Source: SZUA-430 sp964483585 | GTDB taxonomy: Bacteria; Pseudomonadota; Alphaproteobacteria; Micropepsales; Micropepsaceae | Direction of reading: 5' to 3' | Assembly (NCBI GenBank): GCA_964483585.1 | Contig: CAZABH010000001.1 | Location: 124,001-188,000 of the forward strand | DNA: 64,000 bases | Shown here: one piece after another, positions 1 through 8,787 of the stretch | Numbering within the stretch: the stretch's first letter is position 1 | Layout: every line of letters starts with the position of its first letter | Notes under the pieces: generated by a model | Databases searched by the model: none | The model's input: the letters and a program-made list of their open reading frames with translations, nothing else | What the model was told of the DNA's origin: nothing | Made by a program: the position numbers and the translations under genes

Positions 1-41
1 TTGTCCAGACAAAGCCCTAACAATGCACGAAGGGAGACGCA

Positions 42-599
42 ATGCCGACGAATGACGTTACGGAGGGCAACGGCCTCTGGCGGCGAACCACGATCCTTTC
101 GATACGCAAGAATGGCCGTGTCGTGGTTGCCGGCGACGGCCAGGTCAGCCTTGGCCCGACGGTGATGAAGGCAAACGCCCGCAAAGTCCGGCGCCTGTCA
201 GGTGGTCGCGTCATAGCAGGCTTTGCCGGTGCAACAGCCGACGCCTTCACCCTATTCGAGAGATTGGAAGCAAAGCTGGAAACCTACCCGGGAAACCTCA
301 CGCGTGCAGCCGTGGAACTGGCCAAGGACTGGCGGACGGACCGCTACCTCCGCCGGCTCGAGGCGATGCTTGCAGTCGCCGACGCCAATGTAAGTCTCAT
401 TCTGTCGGGCACGGGGGATGTGGTCGAGCCAGAGGACGGTCTGATAGGCATCGGTTCAGGAGGTAACTTCGCTTTGGCAGCAGCCCGTGCGCTCTACCCA
501 ATGAATCTCGAAGCCGAGGACATTGCGCGCCGCTCAATGAAGATAGCTGCCGATCTCTGCGTCTACACCAATCACGAACTCACCCTTGAAACCTTATAG
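42..599 (+). CDS. hslV: HslV, peptidase subunit of the HslVU (ClpYQ) protease
   Basis: Threonine peptidase that forms a double ring with the HslU ATPase and degrades misfolded proteins in the cytoplasm. The 185-residue protein has the N-terminal Thr pair at T16-T17 after a 15-residue propeptide, as in other alphaproteobacteria where the mature enzyme begins at the first Thr. The conserved segment VVVAGDGQVSLG follows, and the C-terminal part shows the family motif IGSGGNFALAAARAL. The start is set by AAGGGAGA about 5 bases upstream. hslU follows after 6 bases, so the two are co-transcribed. Only 41 bases lie upstream in the window, so the promoter cannot be judged. Confidence 0.97.
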   Translation: MPTNDVTEGNGLWRRTTILSIRKNGRVVVAGDGQVSLGPTVMKANARKVRRLSGGRVIAGFAGATADAFTLFERLEAKLETYPGNLTRAAVELAKDWRTDRYLRRLEAMLAVADANVSLILSGTGDVVEPEDGLIGIGSGGNFALAAARALYPMNLEAEDIARRSMKIAADLCVYTNHELTLETL

Positions 600-605
600 A
601 AAATC

Positions 606-1916
606 ATGAGCGCCCTGACACCCCGTGAAATCGTAACCGAACTGGATCGTCACATCGTAGGCCAGGCCGCTGCCAAGCGGGCCGTAGCCATCGCCCTGCG
701 CAATCGATGGCGCAGGCAACAGCTTCCCGCCGGACTGAAGGAAGAGGTTTTGCCGAAGAACATCCTCATGATCGGGCCTACGGGCGTGGGCAAGACCGAG
801 ATCTCCCGCCGCCTAGCGAGACTTGCAGACGCCCCTTTCCTGAAGATCGAAGCCACCAAATTTACCGAAGTAGGATATGTCGGACGTGATGTAGAGCAAA
901 TCATCCGCGACCTGCTCGAAATTGGCATTGCCTCGGTTCGCGCGCGTCGTCACAGGGATGTAAAGGCGCGAGCGGAAACGGCCGCCGAAGACAGGGTACT
1001 CGACGCACTTGTAGGAACGAGCGCGTCGGAGTCCACACGCCAGGCCTTTCGCACAAGGCTGCGCAATGGTGACCTCGATGACCGGGAAATCGAAATCCAG
1101 CTGAATGAGAGCGGAAGCCTGCCGACCTTTGACATCCCGGGAATGCCAGGTGGCCAGATGGGTATGATCAATCTGAACGACATGCTGGGCAAGGCTCTCG
1201 GCGCGCGCCAGAAAGCGCGTCGGATGAAAGTCTCCGAAGCACACGCCCCCCTCGTCGCCGAAGAGTCGGACAGACTGATTGACAGCGAGGCCCTCGTGCA
1301 GGAAGCCATTCGCACGGTGGAGAATGACGGGATCGTGTTTGTGGACGAGATCGACAAGATCTGCGCACGCGAGGGCACACAACGCGGCGGTGGCGATGTG
1401 AGCCGCGAGGGCGTCCAGCGCGACCTGCTTCCTCTTATCGAGGGCACAACCGTGACCACCAGACATGGTCCAGTCAAGACGGACCACATCCTCTTCATTG
1501 CATCAGGCGCCTTTCACATTGCCAAGCCGTCCGACCTGCTCCCCGAGTTGCAGGGACGCCTTCCTATCAGGGTTGAATTGCAGGCACTGACGCGAGACGA
1601 TTTCCGGCGCATACTGACTGAACCGCAGGCCAGCCTCATCACGCAGTACAAGGCCCTAATGGCCACCGAAGGCGTGGAACTGGAATTCACCGATGACGGG
1701 ATCGATGCCCTCGCCGATGCCGCCGCAGAGGTGAACGCCAGCGTCGAGAACATAGGCGCGCGTAGGTTGCAAACCGTGATGGAGCGCGTTCTGGAAGAGG
1801 TAAGCTTCCATGCGCCAGACAGCCGCGATGCACGCATAACGATAGACCGCACTTTCGTGCAGAGGGAAATTGGCTCATTGGCCAAGAATGCAGACCTCTC
1901 GCGCTTCATACTCTGA
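606..1916 (+). CDS. hslU: HslU, ATPase and unfoldase of the HslVU protease
   Basis: AAA+ unfoldase that feeds substrates into HslV. The 436-residue length is normal. Walker A GPTGVGKT lies at residues 57-64, the pore loop GYVG at 90-93, and Walker B IVFVDEID ends at about 250. The I-domain insertion between about 110 and 240 includes the Gly/Met-rich stretch near 178-190 typical of HslU. The C-terminal tail ends in DLSRFIL, the peptide that docks into HslV. It lies 6 bases after hslV in the same operon. Confidence 0.98.
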   Translation: MSALTPREIVTELDRHIVGQAAAKRAVAIALRNRWRRQQLPAGLKEEVLPKNILMIGPTGVGKTEISRRLARLADAPFLKIEATKFTEVGYVGRDVEQIIRDLLEIGIASVRARRHRDVKARAETAAEDRVLDALVGTSASESTRQAFRTRLRNGDLDDREIEIQLNESGSLPTFDIPGMPGGQMGMINLNDMLGKALGARQKARRMKVSEAHAPLVAEESDRLIDSEALVQEAIRTVENDGIVFVDEIDKICAREGTQRGGGDVSREGVQRDLLPLIEGTTVTTRHGPVKTDHILFIASGAFHIAKPSDLLPELQGRLPIRVELQALTRDDFRRILTEPQASLITQYKALMATEGVELEFTDDGIDALADAAAEVNASVENIGARRLQTVMERVLEEVSFHAPDSRDARITIDRTFVQREIGSLAKNADLSRFIL

Positions 1917-1971
1917 AGCGAAAATCCGGTCGCACACATCCTGCAGGAGAGCGCGCGAGGCGATCAAAAAC

Positions 1972-1985
1972 ACACTCTAAAGTGT
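1972..1985. repeat. Short inverted repeat downstream of hslU
   Basis: ACACT-ctaa-AGTGT, a perfect 5-bp stem with a 4-base loop, lies about 55 bases after the hslU stop and about 110 before the next gene. There is no T tract, so a simple intrinsic terminator is not supported. It could be an operator for the downstream gene. The 177-base gap 1917-2093 shows nothing else convincing. Confidence 0.3.
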
Positions 1986-2093
1986 TGAGAACACTCGCTT
2001 TCCCGATTCTTTCAGGCTAGCCTTTGTCACTGGACAGTACGAGCGGTCCCCCCATCCCCGGGGTTTCCGCGTCTACTGGAATTGGGAACGCGA

Positions 2094-4154
2094 GTGAGCA
2101 AGCGCAACCTCTTCGTAAGCTTTGCCGAAAGTGATGGCGGCCATTCCTATCTCGCGATGCGCGCGATGCTGGACGCAAACAGCATCGGCCATCTGTTGTT
2201 CAGGACCACGGTAGCAGACGTCCTGGACACGGTTATTGCGGGACAGGCCAATGTTGCTGTTGTCCCTTTCTACAATTCGATCACCCAATGGGAAGGTGCG
2301 ACCTTGAAAGCACTGGCTTCGGGCCAGTTCGAGGTTCATGCCCAGATGTGCATGCCCATCAGCTACGTATTGGCCGCTCACAAGCAATACATGAACGAGT
2401 TCGTCGAGCGCTACAGGGCACTCTCGCCACGCGATGAAGGCAAGTCCGAGCTTTCGCCTGAACGCGCCAAGAAGATCTACACGCGGTTCCTGACCCGCAT
2501 CTTCGTCAATGCTCAAGCGGAAGAGCAATATCGCGGACGGCTGATCCGTCCCGATATGGCGCAGGCAACTCTCGAGCACACGCGAAATCCACTGCGCGTT
2601 CTCGAAGAGATATCTCGTAATGAACTTGTAAAGGATCTGCAGTGGGGAGCCCCGCGTCACGGCCAGCCGCAACGAGAACAGGGATTTGGCGGCACCCCCT
2701 TCTTCGTTGAACTCGCCGCCACCAGGCCCGGCACGATCTCCGAACTGAATGTGCCGGCAGTGTTGATTGCCTCAGGCCTTCTTGACGGTCGCCAGGATAA
2801 TGATGGCTGGGATCGTCACGGTTCGGTTGGAGAAATCATCTCGCTGCTAAAGAATCTGCTCGAGCTTCTGGACGTCTATTCTTTCGGCGCGCCGGACATG
2901 CCGGAGAACAAAACGAAGTACCTGCTGTTGTCAAAGAAGGGCACCAGACTGCCTACCGGCGCTCTCCTCCCTCTTCCAGAACAGTCCCAGTCGCGTACCA
3001 TGGTCCTTGTGCGGACAAACCACCGCGCATCAAGTTCTGCCCAATGGCGCCGCCCCCTCGAGCGTATCGAGAAGCGCACGGAGAAAACAGACTACGTCTT
3101 TGACCGTGCTCCCATACCGGTCGAGGGTACAGGACACCCCGTATTCCTGTTCGAGGGCGGCAAGACCAGGCCAACAGGCCTCGCCGCTGGATGGCATCCA
3201 CCCACATGGCTTGCCGGAAAGCCAGGTCCAAGCACACTACAGGAAAAAATCGAGAAGAAGCCGGAACCGAAGCCTGGCAAAGGGTCGGCTGACGACCACG
3301 CCCTGGTCTACCTCGGAGAGTACAAATCCTGGTGTGCACCGCACTCGAGCCACACCGAAGGCTGTTCCTGCGCAAACACACCAATGGCAAGCAACATTGC
3401 AAACAGGGACATGTTTGGCTCGGCGGGGATAGCCGCCATTATCGCAGGCCTCGCCATCATGGCCCTGATTGCACTGGGTTATTTCGTCTGGCATTTCGTC
3501 ATGAAGCCAAACCAGGACCCGCAAGCGTCCTATCAACCTCAGATGACCCAACCTTCGCCCACCCATGAGATGGCGCCACCGGCAAATGTCGGCTTGATCA
3601 CTCCAGACAAGCGCCCCAATCCCTATCCTGGTCTCGAGCAGCCAGCGCCCGCCATTCCACCCTTTCCGCCATCTCGAACATCATCACGTTCTGACCCAGA
3701 CGAGGTTGCCTCCACCGAGACCACCGGTCCCCTTCTACAGAGTATGGACCCAGATAATATGTTGCCGGTAACAGGCCCCGCTGCCTCCCAGCAAAAACCG
3801 GTCATGCTGCACGTCGCCTTCAGCGAAACGAAGGCAAACTTGACCAGAGAGAGCTTCAATGCCCTCGCATCTGCAGCGGCCCAGTCATTGCAGTCCAACC
3901 GTGAGGTCAACATAAGGTTGTTTGCCGTCGGGCTGCGCGAGGCAGACGCCTCTCTCTGGCGCCGACGCCTAAACGCCGTGAAGGACGAACTGGTGCGCTT
4001 GGGCGTGCCGGTGGCACGCATTAGGTCGGAAGGAACCGGGCCGTTTGTCGTTCGCATCCAGCAGGTACGCGCACAGGGGCCATCACGGCAACGCGGATTT
4101 CAGGACCAGTCATATGACAGCAGATCTCTCGATGACCCCTTCTCGATCGATTGA
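2094..4154 (+). CDS. Fusion: prephenate-dehydratase-like domain, membrane segment, OmpA-like C-terminus
   Basis: Protein of 686 residues from the GTG at 2094, which has GGGA about 6 bases upstream. A TTG at 2082 would add four residues. Residues 1 to about 120 look like the start of prephenate dehydratase: FVSFAESDGGHSYLA matches the GxxGxxSH segment and VAVVPFYNSITQWEG matches the VPxENSxxG segment. Around 270-290 a KTKYLLLS motif sits where the TRF motif with the catalytic Thr is expected, and an ACT-like stretch may follow. A Cys/His cluster (C414, H417, H420, C424, C426) lies just before one hydrophobic helix (about 441-470). A Pro-rich linker then leads to a region at about 570-650 that resembles an OmpA/Pal peptidoglycan-binding fold, ending ARIRSEGTG. 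Real dehydratases are soluble and about 280 residues, so this is more likely a membrane protein with a ligand-sensing domain than an active Phe-pathway enzyme. The function is not known. Confidence 0.75.
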   Translation: MSKRNLFVSFAESDGGHSYLAMRAMLDANSIGHLLFRTTVADVLDTVIAGQANVAVVPFYNSITQWEGATLKALASGQFEVHAQMCMPISYVLAAHKQYMNEFVERYRALSPRDEGKSELSPERAKKIYTRFLTRIFVNAQAEEQYRGRLIRPDMAQATLEHTRNPLRVLEEISRNELVKDLQWGAPRHGQPQREQGFGGTPFFVELAATRPGTISELNVPAVLIASGLLDGRQDNDGWDRHGSVGEIISLLKNLLELLDVYSFGAPDMPENKTKYLLLSKKGTRLPTGALLPLPEQSQSRTMVLVRTNHRASSSAQWRRPLERIEKRTEKTDYVFDRAPIPVEGTGHPVFLFEGGKTRPTGLAAGWHPPTWLAGKPGPSTLQEKIEKKPEPKPGKGSADDHALVYLGEYKSWCAPHSSHTEGCSCANTPMASNIANRDMFGSAGIAAIIAGLAIMALIALGYFVWHFVMKPNQDPQASYQPQMTQPSPTHEMAPPANVGLITPDKRPNPYPGLEQPAPAIPPFPPSRTSSRSDPDEVASTETTGPLLQSMDPDNMLPVTGPAASQQKPVMLHVAFSETKANLTRESFNALASAAAQSLQSNREVNIRLFAVGLREADASLWRRRLNAVKDELVRLGVPVARIRSEGTGPFVVRIQQVRAQGPSRQRGFQDQSYDSRSLDDPFSID

Positions 4155-4187
4155 GCCAGGGCGCATCAACGGAAAATCGAAATCCCT

Positions 4188-4772
4188 CTAGCGCAACCGG
4201 TTCTGGCGTAGATACACGTAGATCGCCCCGCTCCCGCCATGCCGCACATGCGCCTCGGCATGGCCACTGACATGCTTCTTCAACTCACCCTCGCCGAGCC
4301 AGCGCGGCACCAAGGCTCGCAAAACACCGCGCGAGGCATCATGCATCCACACCGGATGGTGCTCATCACGTCGCGACGATGACGTTCCCTTTCCAGTGAT
4401 GATCAGAACACAGCGCAGCCCATGCTCGCGCGCACGGTGAATAAAGCTGACAAGGCGGGCATGCGCCTGAACTTGGGTCTGTCCGTGCAGGTCGAGTCGA
4501 GCCTCTGGATCAACCTTGCCATCCTTCAGACGGCGCAGGGTCCCACCATCAAGCCCTGACGCCATGACAGGCTTCGACACCACAGCAACGCTAGCCTTGG
4601 TAACAGATTTTGCCGGCCCGTTAGCCGCAGTCATCACTGCAGGGCGTAGCGACGTAATTGCACCGGAAGTCATCAGTCCAAGAAGCCTGCGTCGCCGCTT
4701 GACAGGCAACACCTCACGCATGGCCTGCTGCCAGAGCAGTATCTCTCCATCTGTGGGATCACGACGTTTCAT
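4188..4772 (-). CDS. Smr/MutS2-domain protein
   Basis: Protein of 194 residues with a basic N-terminal half and a C-terminal Smr domain. LDLHG lies at 93-97 and ITGKG at about 125-129, both signature motifs of the Smr fold; the HGGSGAIYVYL end is also typical. Family members bind or nick nucleic acids, and some cleave mRNA at stalled or collided ribosomes; which applies here cannot be told. It lies just downstream of mltA (9-base gap) on the same strand, an arrangement common in alphaproteobacteria. Confidence 0.9.
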   Translation of the reverse strand: MKRRDPTDGEILLWQQAMREVLPVKRRRRLLGLMTSGAITSLRPAVMTAANGPAKSVTKASVAVVSKPVMASGLDGGTLRRLKDGKVDPEARLDLHGQTQVQAHARLVSFIHRAREHGLRCVLIITGKGTSSSRRDEHHPVWMHDASRGVLRALVPRWLGEGELKKHVSGHAEAHVRHGGSGAIYVYLRQNRLR

Positions 4773-4781
4773 TAACTTGCG

Positions 4782-5996
4782 TCACTTCAGACGCTGAGCA
4801 AGCGGTTTGGGCAGCAGAACAAACAATCGTCCCCTGTGAGCCATCCGGCCCGCCACGCTTTCAGCATTGGACCCGGTACCCCAGTAGATATCGCCGCGGA
4901 CGGGCCCGCGAATAGCACCGCCGGTATCCTGAGCGATAAACAAATGCCGCAGATCGACATCTGGCTCTGCTTCCTTGTTATTGGGCGCTTTGCCATCTAC
5001 CCACATCGGCACGCCCAAGGCGTGGAACCTGAGATCGACCGCAAGGCTGGCCTCCGCAGTCAAGGGCACACCCTGCGCACCATTTGCTCCCTTGGACGGA
5101 TCGCCGATGGGCTGCGCCTTGAAGAAGACATAGGACGCATTCTCATTCATCAGGGCATCCGCCTGCTCGGGATGACCTTCAAGCCACGCGCGAATGCTCT
5201 GCATCGACAACGCGTCTCTGGAAATCTCCCCGCGGTCGACAAGAATGCGCCCCACGGCCGTGTACGGATGACCATTTTGGCCATCATAGGCCGCACGGAT
5301 GACGTCTCCATTTTCCAGCTTGATACGTCCTGATCCCTGGATCTGCAGGAAGAAGGCCGCAACCGGGTCGTCAACAAACACAAGCGGCTGCAATCCGATG
5401 CCTTGCGCCACGATCTCACGCCGTTCTGCATAAGGCACCAAACGTCCACCGGTCACCCGACCGGCAACGCGCTCACCGCGCAAATTCTGTTTGAACTGAC
5501 CAAGATCAACCTCGACGAGATCCAGTGGTCGCGTGTGGAGCGGTGTGCGAAATCGCTCACTCCGGGTTCGACTGCCATTGAGTTCAGGCTCATAGTACCC
5601 AGTGAAAAGACCCTGCGCCTCATCACCGTTGAACACTTGAACCGGCACAAACCAGGCCTCGTAGAAAGCCCTGACCTCTTGTCCGGTCTGAGGTGTGAAC
5701 TCGAGAGCCGCCCGGCAGGCCCCAGCCCAGTCTTCCACGTTTCCATAAGCGGCGTTTCCACCCATCCCCACCCCCGGTGCTCGTCCATTGATCGCACGAC
5801 ACGAGGCCTGGAACGCGGAATGGACAGCCGGTGAAGAGAAGTTTTGCCACCCATCAAGCGAGCCAAACGAAGATGGCTTAAAGACAAGCCTTGGTTCAGG
5901 TGACTGACCGGGGCGATCAGTCTTGTCCGACTGGGGTACGCAGGCCGCGATCGACAGCACGACGACCGCTGCGGAAACGAAGCGAAGCATGTTCAT
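4782..5996 (-). CDS. mltA: MltA, membrane-bound lytic murein transglycosylase A
   Basis: Lipoprotein enzyme that cleaves the glycan strands of peptidoglycan, leaving 1,6-anhydro-muramic ends. The N-terminus is a lipoprotein signal with lipobox LSIAAC (Cys19). The body carries the MltA domain (LFTGYYEPEL near residue 135, LQIQGSGRI in the middle) and the C-terminal 3D domain with the aspartates of AQDTGGAI and RGDIYWGTG. The catalytic Asp is expected among these. The 404-residue length is normal. It reads after the Tim44-like gene with a 14-base gap and before the Smr gene, so all three are probably one transcript. Confidence 0.95.
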   Translation of the reverse strand: MNMLRFVSAAVVVLSIAACVPQSDKTDRPGQSPEPRLVFKPSSFGSLDGWQNFSSPAVHSAFQASCRAINGRAPGVGMGGNAAYGNVEDWAGACRAALEFTPQTGQEVRAFYEAWFVPVQVFNGDEAQGLFTGYYEPELNGSRTRSERFRTPLHTRPLDLVEVDLGQFKQNLRGERVAGRVTGGRLVPYAERREIVAQGIGLQPLVFVDDPVAAFFLQIQGSGRIKLENGDVIRAAYDGQNGHPYTAVGRILVDRGEISRDALSMQSIRAWLEGHPEQADALMNENASYVFFKAQPIGDPSKGANGAQGVPLTAEASLAVDLRFHALGVPMWVDGKAPNNKEAEPDVDLRHLFIAQDTGGAIRGPVRGDIYWGTGSNAESVAGRMAHRGRLFVLLPKPLAQRLK

Positions 5997-6010
5997 GCTG
6001 CGAGCATATG

Positions 6011-6721
6011 CTACGCAGCTCCGGCAGTGGCAACCAACTTCCAGTTCGGATCTGCCGATCGCGTATCGCGAGCGAACGTCCAGACGTCCGTGACTTCGCG
6101 CACGACACCAGCCGCACCATCCACCACCGCACCAGCTGCGTCTCGCGTTACTGAAATGAGTTCCGAAACAAACTTGATGGTTATCTCGGACACGCGACCG
6201 CGGAGCGCCGCATCTTCAAGACTGGCGGACTTCAGACCCACAAACGCGAATTCGATGCTATGACCTGCTCTTTCCCGAGCCTCAATCGCACCTTCGAAGC
6301 TATCTCGCACATCATCGGCGAGCAGAGGCCTCAGAATATCCCTGTCACCATCAGCATAGGCCTTCACGATAATTTCATGAGCAGACTTCGCTCCGGAAAC
6401 GAATGCATCTGCATCAAAGCCGGGGTCTTCTGACCGGATGGCGTTAAGGCCAGAAGCCAAGGACGACGCTGGATCTATAGAGTTCATGACGCTGTGCCGT
6501 GGGCGCGCCGCAGACACATCGCGGGCGCGCGGCAAGGGAACGACCTTTTCGTCTGAAGACGCTGACCCAGCCCGACGCTGATCAGCATTTTCGCGCCGGG
6601 TGACCTGGTCCATGGGTCGCTGCTCATTCCCCGTCCTGCGGCCCAGGACAGAGTAGATGCGATAACCAATGAAAGCGGCTATTCCCGCCAGAAAAAGGAT
6701 TTCGATTTCTGCTGCGCCCAT
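6011..6721 (-). CDS. Tim44-like membrane protein
   Basis: Protein of 236 residues. A single N-terminal membrane helix (EILFLAGIAAFIGYRIYSVLG) is followed by a charged linker and a C-terminal Tim44-like domain (about 110-236) ending in WTFARDTRSADPNWKLVATAGAA. Bacterial relatives of mitochondrial Tim44 are anchored in the inner membrane; their role is poorly defined, though membrane-protein assembly has been suggested. The ATG at 6721 was chosen over the longer 6772 frame because GGACGGA sits just upstream and the helix then starts at residue 4. It diverges from secB across about 250 bases. Confidence 0.88.
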   Translation of the reverse strand: MGAAEIEILFLAGIAAFIGYRIYSVLGRRTGNEQRPMDQVTRRENADQRRAGSASSDEKVVPLPRARDVSAARPRHSVMNSIDPASSLASGLNAIRSEDPGFDADAFVSGAKSAHEIIVKAYADGDRDILRPLLADDVRDSFEGAIEARERAGHSIEFAFVGLKSASLEDAALRGRVSEITIKFVSELISVTRDAAGAVVDGAAGVVREVTDVWTFARDTRSADPNWKLVATAGAA

Positions 6722-6971
6722 TACATCCGTCCGATACCGCCGCGCCCGGCAGAAATGCCAAGGTCGCCGCAAAAACCATTCCCCTGGCGCAAGCTTACAA
6801 CGCCAAGCTTACCAGGGTCCACACAATAGCCCGAAGTTCCTCTTGAACCCGTTCGTACAGACGGCAAATTTTCGATGAACCGCACTATTGCTTGTCTCCC
6901 GACCAAGAACCGTGTTAGCCACCCGCGAAATAAATTGCCCGGATTTTCCGGATTTCAAGGACACCCAAGCG

Positions 6972-7460
6972 ATGAGTGACAGTCAGATTAACGGCAACGG
7001 ACAAGCCTCGGATCTTCAGGGTGCGGCAGCCAACCCAGCCCAGATCCAGGTGCTCGCGCAATACGTTAAGGATTTGTCATTCGAGAACCCTGGTGCGCCG
7101 CTTACCCTTCAAGGCCAGCGCCCCGCGCTCGAGGTTGGTGTCGACGTGCAGGCGCGCGGGGTCGGTGAAGACCAATACGAGGTCCGCATTCGAATTCGAG
7201 CTGATGCAAAATCCTCAAACCAGACCGTCTTCGTCTGCGAAGTGGACTACGCCGGCGTATTCATGCTCAAGAACATCCCTCAGGAGAACATTCAGCCCGT
7301 TCTGCTGATTGAATGTCCGCGGCAACTCTTCCCCTTCGCCCGCCGGGTCATGGCGGACGTAACCCGTGACGGTGGTTTCCCGCCATTGATGCTGGACCCG
7401 ATCGATTTTCTGACGCTGTACCGCACCCAGATGGCACAGCAGAAGGCTCAGACCGCTTAA
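6972..7460 (+). CDS. secB: SecB, protein-export chaperone
   Basis: Cytosolic tetrameric chaperone that keeps preproteins unfolded and delivers them to SecA. It is 162 residues from the ATG at 6972, which has AAGGA about 10 bases upstream; the open frame extends to 6888 but lacks family similarity there. Recognisable SecB segments are VKDLSFENPGAP near the N-terminus, EVDYAGVFML in the middle, and ECPRQLFPFARRVMADVTRDGGFPPLML towards the C-terminus (given here only as a location; the key residues are CPRxLFPFAR). It lies between the Tim44-like gene (divergent) and dnaQ (convergent, 16-base gap). Confidence 0.96.
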   Translation: MSDSQINGNGQASDLQGAAANPAQIQVLAQYVKDLSFENPGAPLTLQGQRPALEVGVDVQARGVGEDQYEVRIRIRADAKSSNQTVFVCEVDYAGVFMLKNIPQENIQPVLLIECPRQLFPFARRVMADVTRDGGFPPLMLDPIDFLTLYRTQMAQQKAQTA

Positions 7461-7476
7461 AGCACGGCCTGGATCA

Positions 7477-8172
7477 TCAAGCCTTATATTTCCAGATGGC
7501 GTGCTCGCCCAGACGCTCGACCAGAGCGTCATGTCGGGCACGCTCTTCTTCAGTCAACCGAGCAGCGAGCGCGTTCGGCCTAAGATTGGCAGCCTGTCGT
7601 TTGCCCAAGACAGCAGCAGACGGCACCGTTTTCGCAAGCAGCTCCAGCCCAGGCTGCTTCCCGCCCATCAGCTCCAGGTAAACCTGCGCCAGCAGCTCCA
7701 CGTCGAGCATGGCGCCATGTCCCCTGCTCTTTCGCTCATCAAGGCTGATGCCGAACCGGCGGCACAACGCATCAAGCGACGCCGGAGACCCCGGAAACTT
7801 CTTGCGCGCAATCAGGACGGTATCGACAGCACGGGTTATGGGCAGGAGCGGCCGTCTGGCCTTCCCCAATTCCGAATTCAGGAACTTGAGATCGAACTCC
7901 GCATTGTGGATGACCAAGGGACTATCGCCGATGAACCCGAGGAATTCTTCGACAACGTCCGGAAACAACGGTTTGTCTCGCAGGAATTCCGTAGACAGAT
8001 TGGTTATGCGTTGCGCTTCCTCTGGCACCTCACGTTGTGGGTTGAGATACGTGTGATATCGCGCGCCGGTTGGCGTTCGGTTGTGCAACTCAAGACAACC
8101 AATTTCGATGACACGATGCCCCTGCGAAGGCTCAAGTCCCGTGGTTTCCGTATCCAGAACGATTTCACGCAT
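7477..8172 (-). CDS. dnaQ: DNA polymerase III epsilon subunit, 3'-5' proofreading exonuclease
   Basis: Proofreading subunit of the replicative polymerase. The 231-residue protein has Exo I LDTETTG with metal-binding D7 and E9, Exo II HNAEFDLKFLN, and Exo III GHGAMLDVELLA with the His and Asp of the DEDDh family. The C-terminal end after about 190 is the alpha-binding tail. It is the distal gene of the run ppsR-maf-aroE-coaE-dnaQ, 2 bases after the coaE stop. Confidence 0.96.
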   Translation of the reverse strand: MREIVLDTETTGLEPSQGHRVIEIGCLELHNRTPTGARYHTYLNPQREVPEEAQRITNLSTEFLRDKPLFPDVVEEFLGFIGDSPLVIHNAEFDLKFLNSELGKARRPLLPITRAVDTVLIARKKFPGSPASLDALCRRFGISLDERKSRGHGAMLDVELLAQVYLELMGGKQPGLELLAKTVPSAAVLGKRQAANLRPNALAARLTEEERARHDALVERLGEHAIWKYKA

Positions 8173-8174
8173 GC

Positions 8175-8786
8175 CTACGTCACCCAGATCTCTCCGCGCC
8201 GACCCCGCAGCTGCGATATGATGTCCTGAACCTGCTGCTCCGCGTACTCAAAACCCAGCGAGGTATCAATCACGAAATCCGCCTTTTCCCGCTTGATCTC
8301 GTCGGGAATCTGCTTCGCGCGAATGGCTTCAAATTTTTCAGCTGTCATACCCGATCGTTGCAGGACACGCTCGCGCTGCACATTCTCTGGCGCCGTGACA
8401 ACTACGATTACATCCACGCGCTTCGGTCCGCCGCTTTCCAATAGCAATGGAATGTCAAGAACAACCATGTTCTCGCCGCGCTTCGCACAACCCTGCAAGA
8501 AGGCAGCCTGCGCCTGCGCCACCAGCGGATGCACAATTTTCTCAAGTCGACGCAGCGCTTCCGCGTTGCCAAGGACAAGGCGCGAAAGGCGATCCCTGTC
8601 GATACGACCATCAACATTCGCTGCAGGAAACGCCGCCGTTACAGGTTCGACACCAGCACCACCCTTTTCATAGAGGGCGTGCACAAGAGCGTCAGCATCA
8701 CAAACAGGCACTCCATGCCTGACAAACATCTGGGCTGTTGTGCTTTTACCCATGCCGATGGATCCTGTAAGCCCGATGATCAGCAT
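8175..8786 (-). CDS. coaE: Dephospho-CoA kinase
   Basis: Last step of coenzyme A synthesis, phosphorylating the ribose 3'-OH of dephospho-CoA with ATP. The 203-residue length is normal. The P-loop GLTGSIGMGKST is at residues 5-16; DIPLLLESG and a QRERVLQRSGMT segment are family features. Only one base separates it from aroE upstream, indicating tight co-transcription. Confidence 0.96.
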   Translation of the reverse strand: MLIIGLTGSIGMGKSTTAQMFVRHGVPVCDADALVHALYEKGGAGVEPVTAAFPAANVDGRIDRDRLSRLVLGNAEALRRLEKIVHPLVAQAQAAFLQGCAKRGENMVVLDIPLLLESGGPKRVDVIVVVTAPENVQRERVLQRSGMTAEKFEAIRAKQIPDEIKREKADFVIDTSLGFEYAEQQVQDIISQLRGRRGEIWVT

Positions 8787-8787
8787 A

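Noticed and set aside
1972..1985. Inverted repeat after hslU as an intrinsic terminator
   Set aside because: Short stem and no T tract.
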